Shown here in pieces: positions 51,785-60,459 of a stretch of 64,000 bases of DNA. Location of the stretch: NCBI GenBank assembly GCA_945861305.1, contig CAMATW010000005.1, forward strand, positions 1 to 64,000, in the 5' to 3' direction. The notes beneath the pieces are model-generated. The model saw only the letters and a program-made list of their open reading frames with translations. It did not search any database and had not been told where the DNA came from. Within the stretch, counting starts at the first letter, position 1; each line of letters starts with the position of its first letter. This DNA comes from Bordetella parapertussis (GTDB lineage: Bacteria > Pseudomonadota > Gammaproteobacteria > Burkholderiales > Burkholderiaceae_C). The translations under genes were made by a program, and so were the position numbers.

Positions 51785-52177
51785 ATGCGAAATGACCAAG
51801 ATCCCCAACTAAGCACTAAATTCTTACAGGTCATTTGCCAGCTGCATGAGTGGGAAAGCAAGCATCTCGATTTGGCCACCACCCAAGCGGGGCGCTATCT
51901 ATACCTGAATATCGCCAAGCAGTTGCAAGACAACCGAAGTGGGCCGAGTGCGTTTTTAAAGGGCATTTACTACAACAAGGATTTGAGCGAACGCGCTTTG
52001 CGCTACAAAATTCGAGAGTTTGAAAACGACGGCCTGATTGAGTTTCAGGCAAACAGCAGTGACAAGCGCTCTAAGAAAATTTTGCCAACACCCGCACTTT
52101 TGAGCACGCTTGACGACCACGCCCAAGAATTCAGTCGTATGCTCAGCAACGAATTCCTGATATTTCCTAAAAAATAA
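51785..52177 (+). CDS. Winged-helix MarR-like protein of a two-component cassette
   Basis: A 130-aa protein with a winged-HTH-like centre: FLKGIYYNKDLSERALRYKI followed by REFENDGLIEFQ, and a wing with SSDKRSKKILPTPALLSTLD. This fits small MarR-type regulators, although sequence similarity to named members is low. The ATG at 51785 is preferred to the GTG at 51776. The kinase gene begins 21 nt later, so the three genes 51785-53391 form an operon. It may be the DNA-binding output of the cassette. Confidence 0.7.
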   Translation: MRNDQDPQLSTKFLQVICQLHEWESKHLDLATTQAGRYLYLNIAKQLQDNRSGPSAFLKGIYYNKDLSERALRYKIREFENDGLIEFQANSSDKRSKKILPTPALLSTLDDHAQEFSRMLSNEFLIFPKK

Positions 52178-52198
52178 CCCTTCTTCCATGGCTTACCC

Positions 52199-53035
52199 AT
52201 GACATCGGCTTGGCTTGTTTCTTTTGTACTGTTAGCGGCTTTACTGGTGTTGGGCTATTTGTATCTGCAAGAAAAGCAGCTCAGCCAGTCGCAGCAAATG
52301 GAAATTCACAAGGCTCGCTCGAGTAAGCACCATGTGAACGACTTTCTGGCGTCAATGTCACATCACCTGCGTACTCCCTTGAATGGTGTGATGGGCTATG
52401 CCGAATACATCTACAGCAGCACCCGCGAACCGATGATTCAGTTCACCTCCAAAATCATTTTGGAAAACAGTTTACAAATGCTTCACTTGGTCAATGGCTT
52501 GCTTGACCTGAGCAAAATCCAAGAAGGCTCACTCGATTTATCCCAATCCGACTTTGACATCAACGACATGGTGGAGTCAGTTCGCGCTTTGCACCAAGCA
52601 CGGGCGGATGAATTGAAAATCAGCCTGCACGTTAATTTGGCTCCCCAACTGCCCTCGCAATTGCGTGCAGACCCTTACCGGGTGCGCCAAGTACTGAACA
52701 ATTTGGTCGACAACGCTTTGAATTACAACCGCCCACAGGGCAGCGTGACCCTGTCGGTCACACCCAGCGCCAATGGTTTATGGGTGGTTTTTTCTGTACA
52801 AGATACTGGTAGAGGCATTTCCCCTGAAATGCAAGAGACTATCTTCAAGCGCCAGCAAAAGTCTGATAACCCCTTTGTGCTGCGCCCCAATGAAGGCGCT
52901 GGCTTGGGACTGGTGCTGAGCCACCACTTGATCGAACTCATGGGCGGCACACTTAACTATTCGAGCAAAGCCGGCGAAGGTAGCGTGTTCTTTTTTAACT
53001 TGCCCATACGCTCAGAAAGTCACAAGCCCTCATGA
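52199..53035 (+). CDS. Sensor histidine kinase, single membrane helix, no evident sensor domain
   Basis: A 278-aa kinase. One N-terminal helix (about residues 5-22) and a short linker lead to the dimerisation domain with the phospho-acceptor His in FLASMSHHLRTPLNGVMGY (about residue 60). The ATPase domain shows RQVLNNLVDNALNYN, VQDTGRGIS and GAGLGLVLSHHLIELMGG. There is no periplasmic or PAS domain. Together with the overlapping single-domain receiver (ATGA at 53032) it resembles a split hybrid kinase. Confidence 0.92.
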   Translation: MTSAWLVSFVLLAALLVLGYLYLQEKQLSQSQQMEIHKARSSKHHVNDFLASMSHHLRTPLNGVMGYAEYIYSSTREPMIQFTSKIILENSLQMLHLVNGLLDLSKIQEGSLDLSQSDFDINDMVESVRALHQARADELKISLHVNLAPQLPSQLRADPYRVRQVLNNLVDNALNYNRPQGSVTLSVTPSANGLWVVFSVQDTGRGISPEMQETIFKRQQKSDNPFVLRPNEGAGLGLVLSHHLIELMGGTLNYSSKAGEGSVFFFNLPIRSESHKPS

Positions 53036-53391
53036 GCGCTGCATTGAATATTGTGGTGATTGACGATAACTCCACCAACCGTCTATTGCCAGGCCTGTTT
53101 TTGCGTCCTCTGGGCCATGCGGTGAATGAATGCGTTGGTGCCGAAGAAGCACTTGAGTGGCTAATGCACAACCCTTGCGATGTGATCTTGCTCGATATTT
53201 CCATGCCCAGCGTCAGCGGCTTGCAACTGTGCAAGCAACTGCGTGCTAATGAGCGTTATAAGCATCTCCAGATCATCGCTTACACCGCCCACGCCATGCC
53301 CGACGAGGTATTGCTGTGGGAAACCTCGGGTTTTGACAAGGTATTGCTCAAACCCATACGCAAAGACGATTTGCTCGCACTCTTCAGCTAG
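53032..53391 (+). CDS. Single-domain response regulator (receiver only)
   Basis: A 119-aa receiver without output domain. The acidic pair is in VVIDDNSTNR, the phospho-Asp in VILLDISMPSVSG, the switch residue in IIAYTAHAMP and the Lys in VLLKPIRKDD. It overlaps the kinase gene by 4 nt. The output may pass through the winged-HTH protein encoded two genes upstream, or act by protein contact. Confidence 0.92.
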   Translation: MSAALNIVVIDDNSTNRLLPGLFLRPLGHAVNECVGAEEALEWLMHNPCDVILLDISMPSVSGLQLCKQLRANERYKHLQIIAYTAHAMPDEVLLWETSGFDKVLLKPIRKDDLLALFS

Positions 53392-53402
53392 TGTCCTGAT
53401 CC

Positions 53403-53515
53403 GTCACTGCGAGCGTAGCGAAGCAATCCCCCGTCATCAGCCACGCGTCGCAGGCTCGACGAGCCTGCGACGCTCGACTTTTAACAGATTGCTTCGACCT
53501 TCGGTCTCGCAATGA
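53403..53515. repeat. MITE-like palindromic repeat, copy at 53.4 kb
   Basis: A 113-bp element with inverted ends GTCACTGCGAGCGTAGCGAA (from 53403) and TCTCGCAATGAC (to 53515), and GAAGCAATC/GATTGCTTC inside. Its centre is a perfect 14-bp palindrome around one base (53445-53473, GCGTCGCAGGCTCG and its complement). It lies between convergent genes. Confidence 0.8.
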
Positions 53516-53540
53516 CGAAGTTGACGCAATGACGAGGTAG

Positions 53541-55511
53541 TCAGTGCGTATCAGCCAGCTGCTCCAAAATGGCGGGGTTCTCCAAGGTGCTGGTGTCTTG
53601 GGTGATGGCTTCGCCTTTGGCTAGCGAGCGCAGCAAGCGGCGCATGATCTTGCCGGAGCGGGTTTTAGGCAGGTTGTCACCAAAACGTATGTCTTTGGGT
53701 TTGGCGATGGGGCCAATTTCTTTGGCCACATGGTCTCGCAAGATTTTGGCAATCTGCTTGGCTTCTTCCCCCGTGGGACGTGAACGCTTCAAGACCACAA
53801 AGGCGCAAATCGCTTCACCCGTGGTGTCGTCGGGTCGACCCACCACCGCGGCCTCGGCGACCAGTTCGGTGCAACTCACCAGCGCGGACTCAATCTCCAT
53901 GGTGCCCATGCGGTGGCCCGACACGTTCAGCACATCGTCAATGCGCCCTGTGATGGTGAAGTAGCCGGTTTTGGCGTCGCGAATGGCGCCGTCACCTGCC
54001 AAGTAGTACTTACCTTGGAAATCATCGGGGTAATAGCTTTTCTTGAAGCGCTCGGGGTCGCCCCAAATGGTGCGGATCATCGAGGGCCACGGTTTTTTCA
54101 CCACCAAAATGCCGGCCTGCCCGTTGGGCACATCTTTGCCGCTTTCGTCCACGATGGCGGCTTGGATGCCAGGGAAGGGCAAGGTGCAAGAGCCGGGCAC
54201 CATGGGTGTGGCGCCTGGCAGCGGAGTGATCATGTGGCCGCCGGTTTCTGTCTGCCAGAAGGTGTCAACGATGGGGCAACGTGCGCCGCCCACATGCTTG
54301 TAGTACCACTCCCAAGCCGCAGGGTTGATGGGCTCACCGACCGAGCCCAGCAAGCGCAGGCTGCTTAAGTCGTAGCGGTCGGGGTGAACGGCTGCTGTGC
54401 CTTCAGCTGCCTTGATGAGCGATCGAATGGCGGTAGGTGCGGTGTAAAAAATGCTGACCTTGTGGTCTTGAATGATCTTCCAAAAACGCCCGGCATTGGG
54501 GAAGGTGGGCACACCTTCAAACACGATTTGTGTACCGCCCAAGGCCAAGGGGCCGTAGCTGATGTAGGTATGACCGGTCACCCAGCCGATGTCGGCGGTA
54601 CACCAAAACACATCGTGGGGCTTCAAGTCAAAGGTCCACTCGGTGGTGAGTGCAGCGTGCATCAGGTAGCCGCCGGTGCTGTGCTGAACACCTTTGGGCT
54701 TGCCGGTGGAACCCGAGGTGTAGAGCAAAAACAGCGGGTGTTCGGCCTCGACCCACTCGGGCTCGCAGGTGGTGGCGGCTTTTTCAGCGACATCGGCCAT
54801 CCACAGGTCACGACCGGTTTGCATGGCCACATCCGCACCAGTGCGTTTGACCACCAACACATGTTGAATACTGTCACAGCCGCCCAAAGTAAGGGCTTCA
54901 TCAATAATGGCTTTCAAGGGCAGTTGCTTGCCGCCACGCACCTGTTGGTCAGCGGTGATGACCATCTTGGCGCCGGTGTCTTCGATGCGGTCACGCAAGC
55001 TTTGCGCGGAGAAGCCACCGAACACCACCGAGTGGGTGGCACCGATGCGGGCACAGGCTTGCATGGCGGCCACACCCTCGATGGACATAGAAATATAAAT
55101 GATGACGCGGTCGCCTTTGTGGATGCCCAATTGTTTCATCGCGTTGGCGATTTGGCAGGTACGCGATAGCAGTTGCGCGTAACTGGTGCGGGTGACTTCG
55201 CCCCCGTCGGCTTCAAAAATGATGGCTGTTTTGTCGCCCAAACCCTTGTCCACATGGCGGTCTAGGCAGTTGTAAGAGGCGTTCAAGGTGCCGTCTTCAA
55301 ACCACTTGAAAAACGGCGCATTGCTGTCGTTCAAAGTTTGGGTAAAAGGTTTGTTCCAGCTGAGCAAACGTTTGGCTTGGGCTGCCCAGAAACCGGTGTA
55401 ATCGTCCTCGGCGTGTTTGCACAAGGCGTGGTAAGCGTCCATGCCCGCCACGGTGGCCTGCTCCACAAACGATGCAGGGGGATGGTGAATGATGTGGTCG
55501 AATTGGCTCAT
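53541..55511 (-). CDS. acs: Acetyl-CoA synthetase
   Basis: A 656-aa AMP-forming ligase that activates acetate. The N-terminal acetyl-CoA synthetase extension (about 1-95), P-loop [20 protein letters not shown], the aromatic motif [18 protein letters not shown] and the hinge [20 protein letters not shown] are present. The C-terminal lysine in [14 protein letters not shown] is the site known to be acetylated in homologues. It is followed on the plus strand by the repeat at 53.4 kb. It is divergent from the yqhA gene. Confidence 0.96.
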   Translation of the reverse strand: MSQFDHIIHHPPASFVEQATVAGMDAYHALCKHAEDDYTGFWAAQAKRLLSWNKPFTQTLNDSNAPFFKWFEDGTLNASYNCLDRHVDKGLGDKTAIIFEADGGEVTRTSYAQLLSRTCQIANAMKQLGIHKGDRVIIYISMSIEGVAAMQACARIGATHSVVFGGFSAQSLRDRIEDTGAKMVITADQQVRGGKQLPLKAIIDEALTLGGCDSIQHVLVVKRTGADVAMQTGRDLWMADVAEKAATTCEPEWVEAEHPLFLLYTSGSTGKPKGVQHSTGGYLMHAALTTEWTFDLKPHDVFWCTADIGWVTGHTYISYGPLALGGTQIVFEGVPTFPNAGRFWKIIQDHKVSIFYTAPTAIRSLIKAAEGTAAVHPDRYDLSSLRLLGSVGEPINPAAWEWYYKHVGGARCPIVDTFWQTETGGHMITPLPGATPMVPGSCTLPFPGIQAAIVDESGKDVPNGQAGILVVKKPWPSMIRTIWGDPERFKKSYYPDDFQGKYYLAGDGAIRDAKTGYFTITGRIDDVLNVSGHRMGTMEIESALVSCTELVAEAAVVGRPDDTTGEAICAFVVLKRSRPTGEEAKQIAKILRDHVAKEIGPIAKPKDIRFGDNLPKTRSGKIMRRLLRSLAKGEAITQDTSTLENPAILEQLADTH

Positions 55512-55694
55512 GCTTGTCTCCTGAAATGGGGCGGCCGCTAAACGGCTCTTGACTGATTTTGCCGTGACTTTCGCGGCAAGCTCTTACAAGGCACTGACTG
55601 GCATGAAGCTTACGTGTCGGGTTTTAAGCCTGACGCCATCATTGCCTAGAATCAATGCAATGGGCAATTTGCCCCTCAAGCACCAGGAACCACG

Positions 55695-56306
55695 ATGCTA
55701 GCCTCACACCCCAAACAGCCCAGCAAACTGTCGCGCTTCATTTTTGCCAGCCGTTGGTTGCAACTGCCGCTGTATATAGGCTTGATTGCTGCCCAAGGCG
55801 TCTATGTGTACCACTTTTGGGTGGAGTTGGTGCATTTGCTTGAAGCTGTATTTGGCAGTCAAACCGCTTTGCAAGCGCTGGTGAGCAGCATTGGCTACAA
55901 AACCGACGGCGTGCCCACCAAACTGACCGAGGCCATCATCATGCTGGTGATTTTGGGACTGATTGATGTGGTGATGATCTCCAACCTCCTCATCATGGTC
56001 ATTGTGGGGGGCTATGAAACCTTTGTTTCGCGCATGTACCTAGAGCAACACCCCGACCAACCTGAGTGGCTCAGCCACGTCAACGCTTCGGTGCTGAAGG
56101 TGAAATTGGCCATGGCCATCATCGGTATCTCTTCCATTCATTTGCTCAAAACTTTCATCAACGCCGCCAACTACGATGAAAAAGTGCTGATTTGGCAAAC
56201 CATTATTCATATCGCTTTTTTGTTCAGCGCGATAGCCATTGCGTATACCGACAAACTCTTGAACCAAACCCGCGTCATCGGCCACGAAGCCGATGTCCAC
56301 CACTAG
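55695..56306 (+). CDS. YqhA/UPF0114-family membrane protein
   Basis: A 203-aa protein with four hydrophobic helices: about residues 22-45, 72-100 ([20 protein letters not shown]), 138-155 and 170-190. GGYETFV after helix 2 and [20 protein letters not shown] match the UPF0114 family, whose function is unknown. The 183-bp gap upstream, shared with acs, holds a possible stem TTGCCG/CGGCAA. The fumarase gene follows after 17 nt. Confidence 0.88.
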   Translation: MLASHPKQPSKLSRFIFASRWLQLPLYIGLIAAQGVYVYHFWVELVHLLEAVFGSQTALQALVSSIGYKTDGVPTKLTEAIIMLVILGLIDVVMISNLLIMVIVGGYETFVSRMYLEQHPDQPEWLSHVNASVLKVKLAMAIIGISSIHLLKTFINAANYDEKVLIWQTIIHIAFLFSAIAIAYTDKLLNQTRVIGHEADVHH

Positions 56307-56323
56307 CAGATCACTGACCCACC

Positions 56324-57874
56324 ATGACCACCATCACCCAAAGCAACCTGATCGAGTCCGTTGCCGCTGCCCTGCAATACATCAGCTATTACCACCCTGC
56401 TGATTACATCGCTCACTTGGCCCGCGCTTATGAGCGCGAACAAAGCGCAGCCGCCAAAGACGCAATAGCGCAAATCCTCACCAACAGCAAAATGAGCGCC
56501 ACGGGACACCGCCCCATCTGCCAAGACACGGGCATCGTGAATGTGTTTTTGAAAGTGGGCATGGGGGTACGCTTTGAAGGCTTTGCCGGTGGTTTAGACG
56601 ACGCCATCAACGAAGGCGTACGCCGTGCCTACAACCACGCAGACAACCGCTTGCGAGCGAGCATCGTGGATGACCCGCAATTTGCCCGAAAGAACACTGG
56701 CGACAACACGCCGGCTGTCATCTTCACCGAACTCGTACCAGGCAACACCTTGGAGGTGACGGTCGCGGCCAAGGGCGGCGGCAGCGAAAACAAAAGCAAG
56801 ATGGTCATGCTCAACCCCAGCGACAGCTTGGTGGACTGGGTGCTCAAAACCGTGCCCACCATGGGCGCGGGTTGGTGCCCACCTGGCATGTTGGGCATAG
56901 GCATAGGCGGCACCGCTGAAAAAGCCGTACTCATGGCCAAAGAAAGTTTGATGGACAACTTGGACATGCACGAGCTGCAAGCCAAGTCTGCCAAGGGCGA
57001 GAAGCTCTCGCAAACCGAAGAGCTGCGCTTAGAACTGATGGACAAAGTGAACGCGCTTGGCATTGGCGCCCAAGGATTGGGTGGCCTGACCACGGTGTTG
57101 GACGTGAAGATCAAGATGTACCCCACCCATGCCGCCAGCAAACCCGTGGCCATGATCCCCAACTGCGCCGCCACCCGCCACGCGCACTTTGTGATGGATG
57201 GCTCGGGGCCGGTGTACCTGGACCCACCCTCGCTAGACCTGTGGCCCAAAGTGAACTGGATGCCCGACACCCAAAAAAGCCAACGTGTGGATTTGAATAC
57301 CCTGACCAAAGCACAAGTGGCGGCTTGGAAGCCTGGCCAAACCTTGCTGCTCAACGGCAAGATGCTCACTGGACGTGACGCCGCACACAAGCGCATTCAA
57401 GACATGCTGGCCAAAAGGGAGAAACTGCCCGTGGACTTCACCAACCGCGTCATCTATTACGTGGGTCCTGTCGACCCCGTGGGCGACGAAGCGGTAGGTC
57501 CCGCAGGCCCCACCACCGCCACCCGCATGGACAAGTTCACCGAAATGATGCTTGCGCAAACCGGCTTGATCGCCATGGTCGGTAAGGCCGAGCGTGGCCC
57601 CACCGCCATTGAAGCGATTCGCAAACACCAAAGTGCTTACCTCATGGCGGTAGGTGGCGCAGCCTACTTGGTGAGCAAGGCCATCAAACATGCCAAGGTG
57701 GTGGGGTTTGCCGACTTAGGCATGGAAGCGATTTACGAGTTTGATGTGGTTGACATGCCCGTCACCGTGGCGGTGGATGCGGGGGGAACTAGCGCCCACA
57801 TCACTGGCCCCGCTGAATGGTCCAAGCGCATTGCCAGTGGCGAGTTCAAGGGCATCGCGGTGAAGAGCCAATGA
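56324..57874 (+). CDS. Fumarate hydratase, class I (Fe-S)
   Basis: A 516-aa iron-sulfur fumarase converting fumarate to L-malate. Three candidate cluster cysteines are in HRPICQDTGI (Cys66), GWCPPGMLG (about 185) and IPNCAATRHAHFVMDG (about 281). The C-terminal beta domain has TGRDAAHKRIQDML, VGPVDPVGDEAVGPAGPTTA TRMD and GTSAHITGPAEW. Full length with both domains in one chain. The stop overlaps the murI start (ATGA). Confidence 0.94.
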   Translation: MTTITQSNLIESVAAALQYISYYHPADYIAHLARAYEREQSAAAKDAIAQILTNSKMSATGHRPICQDTGIVNVFLKVGMGVRFEGFAGGLDDAINEGVRRAYNHADNRLRASIVDDPQFARKNTGDNTPAVIFTELVPGNTLEVTVAAKGGGSENKSKMVMLNPSDSLVDWVLKTVPTMGAGWCPPGMLGIGIGGTAEKAVLMAKESLMDNLDMHELQAKSAKGEKLSQTEELRLELMDKVNALGIGAQGLGGLTTVLDVKIKMYPTHAASKPVAMIPNCAATRHAHFVMDGSGPVYLDPPSLDLWPKVNWMPDTQKSQRVDLNTLTKAQVAAWKPGQTLLLNGKMLTGRDAAHKRIQDMLAKREKLPVDFTNRVIYYVGPVDPVGDEAVGPAGPTTATRMDKFTEMMLAQTGLIAMVGKAERGPTAIEAIRKHQSAYLMAVGGAAYLVSKAIKHAKVVGFADLGMEAIYEFDVVDMPVTVAVDAGGTSAHITGPAEWSKRIASGEFKGIAVKSQ

Positions 57875-58656
57875 ACGCGCCTATCGGGGTGTTTGACAGC
57901 GGCGTGGGCGGCTTGAGTATTTTGCAGGCCTTGCAACGGTATATGCCCGCCGAAGATTTTGTGTACATGGCCGACAGCGCACATGCGCCGTATGGCGAGC
58001 GAGATGCCGCTTTTGTGCTTGCACGTGCAAGGGCGATCTGGCACACGCTGCGCGATGAACACCATGTGAAGGCCTTGGTGGTGGCTTGCAACACCGCGAC
58101 TGCGCTGTCCATTCAACACCTGCGTGATGAACATCCCGAAGTGGCTTTCTTTGGCGTCGAGCCTGCGGTCAAACCTGCAGCTGCCCACAGCCTGACACAC
58201 CGCGTGGGCGTGATGGCCACAGCTGCCACCTTGGGCAGCGATAAATTTATCCATCTACTTCAAAGCCTAGAGGGACAGGCCGAGTTTGTGCTGCAGCCTT
58301 GCGAGGGACTGGCAGACGCCATCGAGGAGCAATGGTTGGATGGCAACGAGGCACCAGTGAAGGCTTTGTGTGAAAAATATGTGATTTCCATGGGAGCCTT
58401 TGGCCACCAAGCGGGACAGATAGACACCTTGGTGCTGGGATGTACCCACTACCCCTTTGCCCTATCCTTACTAAGCCCATTGGTGGGCGAGAAAGTGACG
58501 ATCTTGGAGACCGGTGAACCTGTGGCGAGGCACACTCAGCAGGTGCTGGCTGAGCGAGGTTTGCTGGTGGATGTGGGGCGTATTGGCCGCGTGACCTTGA
58601 TTGCGACGGGATACTCGCAGAGCTTGCACCGCGCTGCTTTTACCCTGGGTATTTAA
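57871..58656 (+). CDS. murI: Glutamate racemase
   Basis: A 261-aa cofactor-free racemase that makes D-glutamate for peptidoglycan. FDSGVGGLSILQAL with Asp/Ser, the first catalytic Cys in VVACNTATA, and the second in LVLGCTHYPF are present. The start is the ATG at 57871 overlapping the fumarase stop; an upstream in-frame ATG would lie inside fumarase. A REP-like repeat follows 4 nt after the stop. Confidence 0.95.
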   Translation: MNAPIGVFDSGVGGLSILQALQRYMPAEDFVYMADSAHAPYGERDAAFVLARARAIWHTLRDEHHVKALVVACNTATALSIQHLRDEHPEVAFFGVEPAVKPAAAHSLTHRVGVMATAATLGSDKFIHLLQSLEGQAEFVLQPCEGLADAIEEQWLDGNEAPVKALCEKYVISMGAFGHQAGQIDTLVLGCTHYPFALSLLSPLVGEKVTILETGEPVARHTQQVLAERGLLVDVGRIGRVTLIATGYSQSLHRAAFTLGI

Positions 58657-58660
58657 TTGG

Positions 58661-58685
58661 TTAATTAGGGTCAGATCCCAATTAA
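58661..58685 (+). repeat. REP-like 25-bp hairpin, copy 4
   Basis: Arms TTAATTAGG and CCCAATTAA around GTCAGAT, one mismatch. It exactly fills the gap between the convergent murI and 207-aa genes and may act as a bidirectional terminator. Confidence 0.75.
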
Positions 58686-58686
58686 T

Positions 58687-59310
58687 TCAATGAAGATGTC
58701 GCGGCCGCCGCCCACCATGCCCACTGCCGCCCCCACCCTGCCCCTTGGGTGGCTTGCTGATTTCTAGCGAACTGACCAGCGATTCAAAGCGCTTGCTGAA
58801 CAGCTTGTCGACTTCAGTGACCACATCGCTAAGCTCTGAAGATTCGAAGTGGCGTTCCATCAAGTTGACCAAATCTTGCACCAATAAATCACGCTGCACC
58901 TGCATGATGGCCGCAGGCGTGGGGCCCACAAAAAGCATCACAAAATCGTCGCGTGAATCGCGGCCTTGTTGCTCGTCTTCTTCATCGAACTCGGCATCGT
59001 AAAACGTGACTTCCAACGCAGCGCCCGCAGAGGTGAGGTCATTCAAAGCCATACACATCTCGTCAAAGGCTTGACGGAAATCGTCCTCGCCCTTGACGGT
59101 CCAGCATATTTGAAGAATATGGTCGTTGGCGTCAAAGCGGATGCCGGGTTCTTCTTCGTAAAAGCTGTCAGCACCTTCGCTCAGCGAGCGAGCACCCGCA
59201 TAAACCCAAACAGAGCGCAAGGCATCTTGAATTTGCTCGAAAGTAACCTCTTCGCGCAGCGGTACGGCGCCGTGAACGTGGATCTCGAAAGTGGTAGTGA
59301 ACTTAGACAT
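58687..59310 (-). CDS. Conserved-looking hypothetical protein
   Basis: A 207-aa soluble protein that I cannot assign. The first ~110 residues look like an alpha/beta domain (TTFEIHVHGAVPLREEVTFE); an acidic loop follows (FDEEDEQQGRDSRDD), then MLFVGPTPAAIMQVQRDLLV with a helical region, and a Gly/His/Arg-rich tail (GQGGGGSGHGGRRPRHLH). There is no signal peptide, membrane helix or catalytic motif. It reads away from tRNA-Leu, 43 nt from it, and ends next to a REP-like repeat. Confidence 0.75.
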   Translation of the reverse strand: MSKFTTTFEIHVHGAVPLREEVTFEQIQDALRSVWVYAGARSLSEGADSFYEEEPGIRFDANDHILQICWTVKGEDDFRQAFDEMCMALNDLTSAGAALEVTFYDAEFDEEDEQQGRDSRDDFVMLFVGPTPAAIMQVQRDLLVQDLVNLMERHFESSELSDVVTEVDKLFSKRFESLVSSLEISKPPKGQGGGGSGHGGRRPRHLH

Positions 59311-59353
59311 GAAAGCATGATAGCAGTGGCATTGGCGTACTGTAAAAGCCCTG

Positions 59354-59447
59354 TGGTGCCCGGGACCGGAATCGAACCGGTACGCCCCTTATGCAGGAAA
59401 GCGGCGGATTTTAAGTCCGCTGTGTCTACCAATTTCACCACCCGGGC
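59354..59447 (-). tRNA. tRNA-Leu (anticodon UAA), CCA encoded
   Basis: On the minus strand the acceptor stem GCCCGGG pairs with CCCGGGC, followed by A and an encoded CCA. The anticodon stem is GCGGA/TCCGC with loop CTTAAAA, giving UAA. A long variable arm (type II tRNA) and the T arm ACCGG-TTCGATT-CCGGT complete the fold. The length of 94 nt includes CCA. Confidence 0.97.
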
Positions 59448-59482
59448 GGTGCGCAGATGCCCTATTGTGGCAAATTTTGAAA

Positions 59483-60412
59483 TCAGTTTTGAAGTGCCTG
59501 CTCTTTGAGCACAATGCGTTGGCCAACATCTTTAGGAATCATCACTTTAGAGCCTTGGAAATACACCTGAACAGCGGTCATTTGGTTTGAACCTATAACC
59601 CAAGGCGAAGCACCATGGATGCTTCGGCCCTCCCCCGCTTTCAAGTTCACCACGGTTCGCACCCGATTGCCATCATCCACACACACTTGAACGTCCTTTG
59701 TGGGAAGCAAATAGACATAGGTACCCAGTTTGTTCACAGATACGGGCCGCGCAGGCGTGGGCTCTACGGTTAACGACTTACAGTCGCCAGCCACCTCCGC
59801 AACAGCCGGAACCCCAACGGGGGGTGTAATCACTGTAGAGATGTTTTCAGTGACCGTGCTGGCGGTCTCTACAGGCTTGGTAGGTACAGGGGCTTGAGGT
59901 GTAGGCTCTTCTTCCTTGGCCAGTTCAGTTTCAACCACTGGCTTGGCGGTGAATGGTTCTATCCATTCCGTGAAAATTTGGGGCGTTGGGCTCTGGTTGG
60001 CTTGCCAATTCAGCAGTATAAAGACCACCACCAAGGTAGCGCCTACCACCAACAAAGCTTTGTAAGGACTGGACGGGCGGCGCACCAGCGAGGTGTCGAT
60101 GGTGCTTTTGAGGTTTGTTTCAGACAGCCTGATGATGTCGTCGATGACATTCACCGACTTGGGCGCTTGTTCTAGCGCTGCTTTGGCAGCAGCATCTTCT
60201 GCACTGGGCTGGTTCTGCAACAGCCGTAATACGCGACGCATGCTTTGCGCCTTGATTTGAGGGGAGTAAAAATTTGAGTCCCCTCCCGCTTCCAGTTGAC
60301 GAACCTGACCCAGCGACAAATTGGCCATGGCAGCCAACTGCGCCACATCCAAACCAGCGGCTTCGCGCAAGCTTTTCAGGATTTCAGCGTCATTTTCTGA
60401 GGGTTGGTCCAT
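59483..60412 (-). CDS. RodZ-like membrane protein with N-terminal HTH
   Basis: A 309-aa protein. Residues about 8-65 form a Cro/RodZ-type HTH (SLREAAGLDVAQLAAMANLS, LGQVRQLEAGG). One membrane helix is at about 120-138 (ALLVVGATLVVVFILLNW), with basic residues before it. A long Pro/Thr/Glu-rich periplasmic linker follows (about 150-225). A C-terminal beta-rich domain of ~85 residues (GTYVYLLPTKDVQVCVDDGN) resembles DUF4115. This order matches RodZ, which links MreB to the wall machinery, but it is not next to ispG or rod genes, so its role is open. Confidence 0.78.
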   Translation of the reverse strand: MDQPSENDAEILKSLREAAGLDVAQLAAMANLSLGQVRQLEAGGDSNFYSPQIKAQSMRRVLRLLQNQPSAEDAAAKAALEQAPKSVNVIDDIIRLSETNLKSTIDTSLVRRPSSPYKALLVVGATLVVVFILLNWQANQSPTPQIFTEWIEPFTAKPVVETELAKEEEPTPQAPVPTKPVETASTVTENISTVITPPVGVPAVAEVAGDCKSLTVEPTPARPVSVNKLGTYVYLLPTKDVQVCVDDGNRVRTVVNLKAGEGRSIHGASPWVIGSNQMTAVQVYFQGSKVMIPKDVGQRIVLKEQALQN

Positions 60413-60459
60413 TGGGAGAGAGGTTTATTTGTCAAATCCATCGAATGTACTTACAAATT

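Noticed and set aside
54384-55169. 261-codon plus-strand frame
   Set aside because: Antisense to the conserved acetyl-CoA synthetase core; Gly/His-rich composition typical of shadow frames.
59181-59441. 86-codon minus-strand frame beginning MVKLVDTADLKSAAFL
   Set aside because: It is a translation of the tRNA-Leu gene and the start of the 207-aa gene region, a common false call.
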